From Treponema sp. (lineage in GTDB: Bacteria > Spirochaetota > Spirochaetia > Treponematales > Breznakiellaceae), in assembly GCA_031280065.1 (NCBI GenBank), contig JAITHH010000251.1, forward strand, positions 1 to 5,611: a DNA stretch of 5,611 bases. Direction: 5' to 3'. The number at the start of each line of letters is the position of its first letter. The stretch's first letter is position 1. Below are positions 1 to 5,528 of this stretch, piece by piece. The position numbers and the translations under genes were made by a program. The notes under the pieces are model-generated. The model searched no databases. It worked only from the letters and a program-made list of their open reading frames with translations, and had not been told where the DNA came from.

Positions 1-369
1 CACATGGAAGATACCGGCGGGGGCAGCATTATCAACATCTCCAGCGTGGTGGGTGAATACGGAAACATCGGGCAGGTCAACTACGCGGCTGCCAAGGCCG
101 GGGTGATCGGCATGACAAAAACCTGGGCCAAGGAATTTGCCCGCAAGGGCGTACCGGTGCGCTGCAACGCCATCGCGCCGGGCTACGTTATGACCGATAT
201 TTTGAAAACCGTTCCCCAGGACCTGCTGGACAAATTCGCCGCAGCCACGATGCTGGGCCGCCTGGGACGGCCAGAGGAAATCGCCAATGCCGCGCTGTTT
301 CTGGCCAGCGACGACGCCTCGTATGTAACCGGCACGGTGCTTTCGGTCAACGGCGGGATGAGGCTCTAG
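1..369 (+). CDS. Short-chain dehydrogenase/reductase (SDR), FabG/PhaB-type, 5'-partial
   Basis: C-terminal half of a classical SDR. The open frame runs in from the window edge, and the N-terminal Rossmann TGxxxGxG motif is missing, so the ATG at position 4 is internal. Counting the first codon (1-3) as residue 1, the catalytic Ser is S15 in INISSV and the YxxxK pair is Y28/K32 in NYAAAK; the 13-residue Ser-Tyr spacing matches FabG. Further on are the family's NAIAPGY segment, the GRLGRPEEIANAALFLASD helix and the C-terminal TGTVLSVNGG. By family it reduces a 3-oxoacyl thioester with NAD(P)H. Its neighbours (thiolase, CoA-transferase, PhaJ-like hydratase) suggest acetoacetyl-CoA to (R)-3-hydroxybutyryl-CoA. 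FabG of fatty-acid synthesis or a 3-hydroxybutyrate dehydrogenase are alternatives; the cofactor-binding region that would show NADH or NADPH preference is outside the window. SDR assignment is firm, substrate is inferred. Confidence 0.9.
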   Translation, partial: HMEDTGGGSIINISSVVGEYGNIGQVNYAAAKAGVIGMTKTWAKEFARKGVPVRCNAIAPGYVMTDILKTVPQDLLDKFAAATMLGRLGRPEEIANAALFLASDDASYVTGTVLSVNGGMRL

Positions 370-370
370 T

Positions 371-1042
371 ATGATCGATAAGGTCAAAGCATCCGCGGAC
401 GAAGCGGTCGCGCCGGTTCAGGACGGCGCGGTTATTATGGCCGGCGGGTTTATGAATTGCGGAACACCCCGGATTCTTATTGACGCGCTGGTAAAGAAGG
501 GCGTGTCCGGCCTTACTATTATCAGCAATGACGCGGGGCTTCCCGGGGAGGGGGTGGGCAAACTGATTTCCTCCGGGCAGGTCAAAACCCTCATTGCCGG
601 CCATGTAGGGCTGAACCCCGAAGTCGCCCGCCGCTCCCAGAGTACCGGGCCGGACCGGCTGGAGCTGATCCTGGTCCCCATCGGCACCATCGCCGAGCGG
701 ATCAGGGCCGCGGGCGCGGGGCTGGGGGGTATTCTCACCCCGACGGGCGTGGGGACCGTTGCGGCGGAGGGAAAACAGGTCATCCGGGTGGATGGCAGAG
801 ATTATCTCCTGGAAAAACCCCTCCGCGCGGACTTTGCCCTGATCAGGGCTTCCAGGATCGACCGCTTTGGAAACGCCGTGTTTTACGGAACCACGCGGAA
901 TTTCAATCCCGTCATGGCAGCCGCGGCGGACTATGTGATCGCCGCAGCCTGCGAGATTGTGGAAATCGGCTCCATAGCCCCTGACGCGGCGCATCTGTCA
1001 GGGATATGGGTGAACGCGATTGCGGGAGGGGAAAAGCCGTGA
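371..1042 (+). CDS. Family I CoA-transferase, subunit A (AtoD/ScoA-like)
   Basis: 223-residue alpha subunit of a two-subunit CoA-transferase, which with subunit B moves CoA between an acyl-CoA and a free acid such as acetate, acetoacetate or butyrate. Residues 18-33 (DGAVIMAGGFMNCGTP) fit the family's subunit 1 signature, D-G-x2-hydrophobic3-GGF-x3-G-x-P. Length is normal (about 215-230). The later ADFALIRASRIDRFGNAVFYGTTRNFNPVMA-type region (key residues D, R, G-N, N-P) is also typical. The ATG lies one base after the SDR stop, with GAGG at 360-363 seven bases upstream, inside the SDR end, so translation is probably coupled. The 3' end overlaps subunit B by four bases. The family is secure; the acid substrate cannot be read from sequence, and acetate or acetoacetate:butyryl-CoA transferase is inferred from the cluster. 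Confidence 0.93.
   Translation: MIDKVKASADEAVAPVQDGAVIMAGGFMNCGTPRILIDALVKKGVSGLTIISNDAGLPGEGVGKLISSGQVKTLIAGHVGLNPEVARRSQSTGPDRLELILVPIGTIAERIRAAGAGLGGILTPTGVGTVAAEGKQVIRVDGRDYLLEKPLRADFALIRASRIDRFGNAVFYGTTRNFNPVMAAAADYVIAAACEIVEIGSIAPDAAHLSGIWVNAIAGGEKP
1024..1031 (+). promoter_or_regulatory. Shine-Dalgarno that selects the GTG start of CoA-transferase subunit B
   Basis: GGGAGGGG lies inside the end of subunit A and ends 7 bases before the GTG at 1039. It decides between three in-frame starts: the ATG at 1006 lies upstream of it, and the ATG at 1054 has only AGAGG one base away, too close to work well. Confidence 0.75.
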
Positions 1043-1710
1043 CCCACAGAGGAATGAACAGCAAGGAAATTATCGCGGCCCGGGCGGCCAAGGAGTTCAA
1101 AGACGGGGATGTGGTCAACCTGGGCATAGGGCTTCCGGCCCTGGCGGCCAATTTTACGCCCCCCGGGGTCAGCCTGATACTGCACTCTGAAAACGGGATG
1201 ATCGGCATGGGCCCCGCGCCGGAGCCCGGGACGGAGGACGCGGATCTGGTGAACGCGGGGGGAAGGCCGGTAACGGTCCAGACCGGGGGCGTTTTTCTGG
1301 ACATCTGCGAGTCCTTCGGCATCATGCGGAGCGGGCGGCTGGACGCGACGGTCCTGGGCGCGCTGGAGGTTGATGAGCTGGGGAATTTGGCCAGTTGGAT
1401 AGTTCCCGGAGGGATGGTATCGGGCATGGGGGGGGCCATGGATCTAGCGGTGGGCGCAAAGAAGGTCATCGTTGCCATGCTCCACACCCAGAACAACAGG
1501 CCGAAGATACGGACCCGCTGTTCGCTGCCCCTCACCGCGGCGGGGGTGGTGAAGACGATCATCACCGAGATGGGGGTCATGGAAGTTACCCCCCCAGGGC
1601 TGGCGCTGACGGAAATTCACCCTGATTATTCCGTGGAACAGGTGCAGGCGGTCACCGAAGCGCGGCTGATCATCAGCCCGGACTTGAAGCCCATGGAATG
1701 GGATGGATAG
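1039..1710 (+). CDS. Family I CoA-transferase, subunit B (AtoA/ScoB-like)
   Basis: Beta subunit partner of the preceding gene, 223 residues from a GTG start. It carries the catalytic glutamate that forms the enzyme-CoA thioester: E51 in LHSENGMIG (residues 48-56), which fits the subunit 2 signature around S-E-N-G. Other family landmarks are GDVVNLGIGLP near residue 23, the GGRPVTVQTGG block, SGRLDATVLGALEVDE, and HTQNNRPKI. GTG 1039 is preferred because a strong GGGAGGGG ends 7 bases upstream and the GTG overlaps the subunit A stop as GTGA, a common arrangement for obligate partners made in equal amounts. ATG 1054 (MNSKEII) is the main alternative and would give a protein five residues shorter. 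An 8-G tract at 1428-1435 sits in frame within the gene. Thiolase follows after 24 bases. Family and catalytic residue are clear; substrate is inferred. Confidence 0.93.
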   Translation: MTHRGMNSKEIIAARAAKEFKDGDVVNLGIGLPALAANFTPPGVSLILHSENGMIGMGPAPEPGTEDADLVNAGGRPVTVQTGGVFLDICESFGIMRSGRLDATVLGALEVDELGNLASWIVPGGMVSGMGGAMDLAVGAKKVIVAMLHTQNNRPKIRTRCSLPLTAAGVVKTIITEMGVMEVTPPGLALTEIHPDYSVEQVQAVTEARLIISPDLKPMEWDG

Positions 1711-1734
1711 AGCGGAGCAACGGAGAAGAACCGG

Positions 1735-2919
1735 ATGGAAAGAGAAGTGGTGCTTGCCGGTGCGTGCCGGACCGGGATAGGAAAATTTCAGGGGGCCCTC
1801 GCGGGGGTTCCCGCGGTTGACCTTGGGGCAGTGGTTATAAAAGAAGCAATAAAGCGCGCAGGCATAAGCCCTGAACAGGTTGAGGAAGTGTACATGGGCT
1901 GCGTCATCCAGGCGGCGCTGGGGCAGAATGCGGCCCGCCAAGCGATGATCAAGGCTGGGCTGCCTGTGGAATCCCCCGCGCTGACGGTGAACGATGTCTG
2001 CGGTTCAGGGCTGAAATGCGTGAACCTTGCCGCCGCGCTGGTGGCCGCGGGGGAAGCGGACATTATCATCGCCGGGGGCATGGAAAACATGAGCGCCGCG
2101 CCCTACGCGCTGCCCCAGGCCCGGAGCGGCTACCGCATGGGGGACGGCGCGCTGATTGACACCATGATCAAAGACGCCCTGTGGGATGCCTTTGGCAATT
2201 ACCACATGGGAATTACCGCGGAGCATGTGGCGGCCCGTTATGGGATCAGCCGGGAAGAGCAGGATCAGTTTGCCGCGTTAAGCCAGCAGAAATGTGAACG
2301 GGCCATGAGGGCAGGCAAATTCACCGAAGAAATAACCCCGGTTCCGGTGCGCGTAAAAAAAGAACAGACCTTGTTCGCCCTTGATGAATATCCCCGGCAG
2401 GGCGTAACCGCGGAAAGTCTTGCGGCGCTGAAGCCGGCGTTTCAAGCCCCCGGCGGCACGGTAACCGCGGCAAACGCATCGGGCATTAATGACGGGGCCG
2501 CGGCGGTCGCGGTGATGAGCGCGGATAGGGCGCGGGAATTGGGGGTAAAGCCCCTGGCCCGTTTTACCGCGGGCTCCTGGGCCGGCGTTGATCCCGCGGT
2601 GATGGGCTTAGGTCCCGTGGCAGCGGTTCGGAGGCTGCTCAAAAAAACCGGCTTGTCCATGGATGACTTTGATCTGATTGAGGCAAACGAGGCGTTTGCG
2701 GCCCAGGCCCTGGCGGTGGGGAGGGAGCTCCGGTGGGACCCGGATCGGGTGAATGTTAATGGCGGGGCTATTGCGCTGGGGCATCCGGTGGGGGCCTCGG
2801 GGGCGCGGATTTTGGTAACGCTCTTGTATGAGATGCAAAGGCGGAACGCGAAACGGGGGCTGGCCGCCCTGTGCGTTGGGGGAGGCATGGGCGTGGCCGC
2901 CGCGATAGAGGCGGTGTAA
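1735..2919 (+). CDS. Acetyl-CoA C-acetyltransferase (thiolase)
   Basis: 394-residue thiolase, the usual length for biosynthetic thiolases of the PhaA/ThlA/AtoB type. It condenses two acetyl-CoA into acetoacetyl-CoA, or the reverse. The nucleophile is C89 in [10 protein letters not shown], the position it holds in the Zoogloea enzyme. The NEAF motif begins at N318, the GHP motif has H350, and the second catalytic cysteine is C380 in CVGGGMG, so all four active-site elements are present. The ATG has GGAG at 1722-1725 nine bases upstream. It lies 24 bases after the CoA-transferase, consistent with one transcript, and is followed by a 176-bp hairpin-rich gap. In this cluster it most likely makes acetoacetyl-CoA for C4 fermentation. 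A broader beta-ketothiolase acting on longer acyl chains cannot be excluded. No truncation or frameshift is seen. Confidence 0.95.
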   Translation: MEREVVLAGACRTGIGKFQGALAGVPAVDLGAVVIKEAIKRAGISPEQVEEVYMGCVIQAALGQNAARQAMIKAGLPVESPALTVNDVCGSGLKCVNLAAALVAAGEADIIIAGGMENMSAAPYALPQARSGYRMGDGALIDTMIKDALWDAFGNYHMGITAEHVAARYGISREEQDQFAALSQQKCERAMRAGKFTEEITPVPVRVKKEQTLFALDEYPRQGVTAESLAALKPAFQAPGGTVTAANASGINDGAAAVAVMSADRARELGVKPLARFTAGSWAGVDPAVMGLGPVAAVRRLLKKTGLSMDDFDLIEANEAFAAQALAVGRELRWDPDRVNVNGGAIALGHPVGASGARILVTLLYEMQRRNAKRGLAALCVGGGMGVAAAIEAV

Positions 2920-3095
2920 AAAACGCCATAACTTAAGGGGGTGCGGGGGGGCCGCGCACTGCTCAGGCTAAAGCCTTCGCGCATTTGGGCTAATAGGGGG
3001 TATTACGTGCGCTACGCCGTGCCGTATAGCTCGTTCAACGCCCTGCGGGCGCGTTTACTGGGCGGGGGTGGAACCCCCGCAGAGGAGAACAAGAG
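2920..3095 (+). repeat. Hairpin-rich intergenic element between thiolase and hydratase genes
   Basis: A 176-bp gap, far longer than the other junctions here (1 to 52 bp), built from successive inverted repeats. Read directly: GTGCG (2941-2945) with CGCAC (2955-2959), around a 7-G run; AGGC (2965-2968) with GCCT (2973-2976); TAATA (2991-2995) with TATTA (3001-3005) around GGGGG; AACG-CCC (3037-3043) with GGG (3047-3049) and CGTT (3052-3055); and an 8-bp perfect stem at 3062-3080. Arrays of short stems like this are typical of dispersed REP/BIME-like or MITE-like intergenic repeats, and I infer an inserted repeat copy. No transposase gene or target-site duplication is visible. The only reading frame through it (2941-3132) looks spurious. 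Alternatives are an mRNA-processing or stability element. That it is repetitive in the genome is a guess that cannot be tested here. Confidence 0.5.
3062..3080 (+). promoter_or_regulatory. Strong GC-rich stem-loop directly upstream of the hydratase Shine-Dalgarno
   Basis: GCGGGGGT (3062-3069) and ACCCCCGC (3073-3080) form a perfect 8-bp stem with a GGA loop. The stem ends at the base before AGAGGAG (3081-3087), the Shine-Dalgarno of the gene at 3096. There is no T-tract on either strand, so it is not a standard intrinsic terminator. A 5' stabilising structure for the downstream mRNA, a translation modulator, or simply the end of the repeat element are all possible. Confidence 0.5.
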
Positions 3096-3503
3096 ATGCG
3101 ATATGCGGAACTTTCAATCGGGCAGCGGATAAGCCGCACGAAAATTTTCACCGACGGGGATGTGCGGGACTTTGCCCGGATCAGCGGCGACATCAATCCG
3201 ATTCATCTGGATGATGATTATGCTGCGGCCGGGGCCTTCGGGAAACGGGTCGTTCACGGTATTTTGGCGGCGGGATTAATTTCCGCGGCCCTTGGCAATG
3301 ATCTGCCCGGGGAAGGAACCATTTACCTGGGACAGGAACTCAAATTTCTTGCCCCTGTTTTTCTTGATGAAGAAATACGGGTGGAAGTCGAAGTAACGGA
3401 ACTGCGGGGGGATAAAAAAATAGTGAAGCTCTCGACGGATTGTTTTAAGGCCGACGGGACGCGGGTAATCCAGGGAAACGCGGTAGTAAAACTATCAGCA
3501 TAA
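3096..3503 (+). CDS. MaoC/PhaJ-like (R)-specific enoyl-CoA hydratase
   Basis: 135-residue single hot-dog-fold protein, almost the length of Aeromonas caviae PhaJ (134). The hydratase 2 motif DxNPxH is present as GDINPIHLD, with catalytic D32 and H37, and S63 sits in HGILAAGLIS; these match D31, H36 and S62 of PhaJ. The family interconverts (R)-3-hydroxyacyl-CoA and trans-2-enoyl-CoA. Next to a FabG/PhaB-type SDR and a butyryl-CoA-dehydrogenase-like protein, the likely reaction is (R)-3-hydroxybutyryl-CoA to crotonyl-CoA, in place of a clostridial crotonase. The ATG has AGAGGAG at 3081-3087, eight bases upstream. The acyl-CoA dehydrogenase follows after 15 bases. A hydratase for other short acyl-CoAs, or a MaoC dehydratase supplying PHA monomers, is possible, but no PHA synthase is seen. 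Confidence 0.9.
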   Translation: MRYAELSIGQRISRTKIFTDGDVRDFARISGDINPIHLDDDYAAAGAFGKRVVHGILAAGLISAALGNDLPGEGTIYLGQELKFLAPVFLDEEIRVEVEVTELRGDKKIVKLSTDCFKADGTRVIQGNAVVKLSA

Positions 3504-3518
3504 AAAGGGGATGCGCAC

Positions 3519-4661
3519 ATGAACTTTCAGCTTACCAAAGCGCAGGAACTGGTCAGAAAGATGGTACGGGATTTCGCGGAGGGGGAAGTAAAACCCATCG
3601 CGGCGGAAATCGACAGGGAACACCGGTTCCCCAAGGAAACGGTGGAAAAGATGGCCCGGTACGGGCTGCTGGGCGTTCCATTCCCCGTGGAGTACGGCGG
3701 CTCCGGGGGAGACGATCTTTCCTACGCGATCACCGTAGAGGAACTTTCCCGGCGCTGCGCGTCCACCGGGGTCATCTGTTCGGCGCATACCTCGCTGTGC
3801 GTGTGGCCGATTTTCAACTGGGGAACGGAGGAACAAAAAAGAAAGTACGTGCCCGATCTGGCCAGCGGACGGAAGCTCGGCGCGTTCGGCCTGACCGAAC
3901 CCAACGCCGGCTCCGACGCGGCGGGCCAGCAGACCCGGGCCGAGGACAAGGGCGATCACTGGCTGCTCAACGGCACAAAGATATTCATCACCAACGGCGG
4001 ATACGCGGATGTGTTTGTTATCATGGCGATGACCGATAAATCGAAAGGCGCCAGGGGCATCAGCGCATTTATCATCGAAAAGGGCTTCGAGGGATTCTCC
4101 ATTGGAAAGATCGAGGAAAAAATGGGCATCTGCGCGTCATCCACCGCGGAACTGGTTTTTAAAGACTGTAAGGCGCCCAAGGAAAACCTGCTGGGCAAAA
4201 CCGGGGACGGCTTCAAGGTTGCCATGTCAACTTTGGACGGCGGGCGCATCGGCATTGCGGCCCAGGCCCTGGGTATTGCCCAGGGCGCTTTTGACCTGAC
4301 CGTGGAGTATATGCGGTCCCGCGCGCAGTTCGGGAAAAAACTTTCCCAGCAGCAGGCCCTTCAATTTGAAATGGCAGACATGAAAACCCGGATCGAGGCG
4401 GCGCGGCTTTTGATCTACCGGGCCGCGGACATGAAGACCAAACACCTTCCCTACGGCCCCGCGGCGGCAATGGCGAAACTGTTTGCCGCGGAAACGGCCA
4501 TGCACGTTACCACCAAGGCGGTCCAGTTCCACGGCGGCTATGGCTACATCAAAGACTGCGAGGTGGAGCGCATGATGCGGGACGCGAAGATCACCGAAAT
4601 ATACGAGGGAACTTCCGAGATTCAAAAACTGGTAATCGCCGCGGATATTTTTAGAAAGTAG
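3519..4661 (+). CDS. Acyl-CoA dehydrogenase, short-chain / butyryl-CoA dehydrogenase type
   Basis: 380-residue FAD enzyme, the usual length of bacterial butyryl-CoA dehydrogenases. The N-terminal helical domain begins QLTKAQELVRKMVRDFAE. Family signature 1 is GLTEPNAGSDAAG (residues 124-136) and signature 2 spans 336-355 (QFHGGYG through RMMRD). The catalytic base is E363 in IYEGTSEIQ, the position used by short- and medium-chain members. It should interconvert crotonyl-CoA and butyryl-CoA, exchanging electrons with Etf, whose beta subunit is encoded 52 bases downstream. AAAAGGGG at 3503-3510 lies eight bases before the ATG. With an Etf of the anaerobic type it may belong to a complex that couples crotonyl-CoA reduction by NADH to ferredoxin reduction; this is known for Bcd-Etf of clostridia but is an inference here. 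Other short acyl-CoA substrates cannot be excluded. Confidence 0.93.
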   Translation: MNFQLTKAQELVRKMVRDFAEGEVKPIAAEIDREHRFPKETVEKMARYGLLGVPFPVEYGGSGGDDLSYAITVEELSRRCASTGVICSAHTSLCVWPIFNWGTEEQKRKYVPDLASGRKLGAFGLTEPNAGSDAAGQQTRAEDKGDHWLLNGTKIFITNGGYADVFVIMAMTDKSKGARGISAFIIEKGFEGFSIGKIEEKMGICASSTAELVFKDCKAPKENLLGKTGDGFKVAMSTLDGGRIGIAAQALGIAQGAFDLTVEYMRSRAQFGKKLSQQQALQFEMADMKTRIEAARLLIYRAADMKTKHLPYGPAAAMAKLFAAETAMHVTTKAVQFHGGYGYIKDCEVERMMRDAKITEIYEGTSEIQKLVIAADIFRK

Positions 4662-4663
4662 CG

Positions 4664-4680
4664 CTGTTCAGATTGAACAG
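4664..4680 (+). promoter_or_regulatory. Perfect 7-bp inverted repeat between the dehydrogenase and etfB
   Basis: CTGTTCA (4664-4670), GAT, TGAACAG (4674-4680), starting two bases after the acyl-CoA dehydrogenase stop. The flanking bases do not extend the pairing and no T-tract follows, so it is not a typical terminator. It could be an mRNA stem that alters the dehydrogenase to Etf ratio, or a DNA operator dyad for an internal promoter. I see no clear -35/-10 pair beside it. Confidence 0.45.
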
Positions 4681-4713
4681 GCTCTAACAATACGCCCAAA
4701 GGAGGATGCGTTT

Positions 4714-5517
4714 ATGGCGTTTAACATCATTGTCTGCGCGAAGCAGGTCCCTGATACCAATGAAATTAAGATCGATCCCGTGAAGAAAACCCTGATCCGG
4801 GAAGGGGTTCCCAGCATTTTGAATCACGACGACGCCAATGCCCTGGAAGAGGCGCTGAGGATCAAGGATCAGCGTCCTGATACGGTGATCACCGTGGTGA
4901 GCATGGGGCCGCCTCAAGCAAAGGATATGCTCATGGAGTGCTTGGCCATGGGCGCTGATAACGCGGTCCTCCTCTCGGATCGGGCCTTGGGGGGGTCCGA
5001 CACCTGGGCTACGTCAAACGTCCTCGCCGCGGCCATCGGCAGGATCGGCGCTTACGATCTGATCTTTGCCGGACGGCAGGCCATTGACGGCGACACCGCG
5101 CAGGTGGGGCCCCAGATCGCGGAGAAGCTGGGCATACCCCAAGTTACCTATGTAATGGAATTCGCCCTTGATGATGACATGAAACATATCACCGTCAAAC
5201 GCGCCCTTGAGGACGGCTGGGAGCGGATTCAGCTTGAAACGCCCTGTATGCTCACCGCGGTCAAGGAGCTGAACAAACCCCGGTATATGTCTATCAGCGG
5301 AATTTTCGAGGCGGTTAAAAAAGAAATCCCCCTCTGGGGCGCGAAGGACCTGGGGCTTGATGTGAACCGCGACGCGGGACTTGAGGCGTCGCCGACGAAT
5401 GTGTTCCGTTCTTTCACGCCCCTCCCCAAGGGTAAAGGGGTTCTTATTGAGGCTGATACCGTCCGGGAATGCGCGGATCGATTGCTCATCAATCTGAAAG
5501 CAAAGCATGTAATATAG
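4714..5517 (+). CDS. etfB: Electron transfer flavoprotein beta subunit
   Basis: 267-residue EtfB, normal length. It starts with the family's NIIVCAKQVPDTNEIKIDP region. The Etf beta signature fits at residues 161-181 (VKRALEDGWERIQL, then the P and MLT residues), and GGSDTWATS (93-101), AGRQAIDGDTAQVGP (119-133) and LNKPRYMS are typical of Etf from anaerobes. EtfB pairs with EtfA in the cytoplasm and passes electrons to or from the upstream acyl-CoA dehydrogenase. Overall it looks like the Acidaminococcus and clostridial proteins that take part in flavin-based electron bifurcation, in which the beta subunit carries a second FAD instead of AMP. I judge that from general resemblance, not from a diagnostic residue. 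The start is well set by AAAGGAGG at 4698-4705, eight bases upstream, the best ribosome site in the window. The next gene begins 11 bases after the stop. Confidence 0.95.
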   Translation: MAFNIIVCAKQVPDTNEIKIDPVKKTLIREGVPSILNHDDANALEEALRIKDQRPDTVITVVSMGPPQAKDMLMECLAMGADNAVLLSDRALGGSDTWATSNVLAAAIGRIGAYDLIFAGRQAIDGDTAQVGPQIAEKLGIPQVTYVMEFALDDDMKHITVKRALEDGWERIQLETPCMLTAVKELNKPRYMSISGIFEAVKKEIPLWGAKDLGLDVNRDAGLEASPTNVFRSFTPLPKGKGVLIEADTVRECADRLLINLKAKHVI

Positions 5518-5524
5518 GGAGGAG
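5517..5524 (+). promoter_or_regulatory. Shine-Dalgarno overlapping the etfB stop
   Basis: GGGAGGAG begins with the last base of the etfB TAG and ends four bases before the ATG at 5529. It supports that ATG as a true start and suggests coupled translation with etfB. Confidence 0.7.
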
Positions 5525-5528
5525 CGGA

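Noticed and set aside
4..6. ATG near the left edge as the start of the SDR
   Set aside because: The frame is open to the window edge and the NAD(P)-binding Rossmann motif required in this family is missing, so the gene starts upstream.
347..994. Long minus-strand open frame of 215 codons opposite CoA-transferase subunit A
   Set aside because: It lies wholly opposite a gene with clear catalytic signatures, shows no recognisable domain, and is expected in GC-rich DNA where stops are rare on the antisense strand.
912..1580. Minus-strand open frame of 222 codons opposite the CoA-transferase genes
   Set aside because: Low-complexity Ser/Pro/Arg-rich translation typical of an antisense shadow, with no family motif.
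2442..2984. Minus-strand open frame of 180 codons opposite the end of the thiolase gene
   Set aside because: Ala/Pro/Ser-rich antisense translation opposite the thiolase active-site motifs; no independent support.
2985..3010. Possible internal promoter around TAATAG in the gap
   Set aside because: A -10-like hexamer can be picked out, but no properly spaced -35 box is convincing, and the AT patch is explained by the TAATA/TATTA inverted repeat.
2941..3132. 63-codon plus-strand frame starting with GTG in the intergenic element and overlapping the hydratase start
   Set aside because: The G-rich stretch abuts the GTG with no spacer, the frame runs through several inverted repeats, has no recognisable domain, and overlaps the well-supported hydratase gene out of frame. 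It is probably spurious.
3511..3522. Three-codon mini-ORF (ATG CGC ACA TGA) whose stop overlaps the acyl-CoA dehydrogenase ATG
   Set aside because: Too short to judge and likely chance; the nearby AAAAGGGG is correctly spaced for the ATG at 3519 and too close to the one at 3511.
4664..4680. Intrinsic transcription terminator after the acyl-CoA dehydrogenase
   Set aside because: The stem is perfect but not GC-rich and has no following T-run; the same pathway continues directly downstream with etfB.
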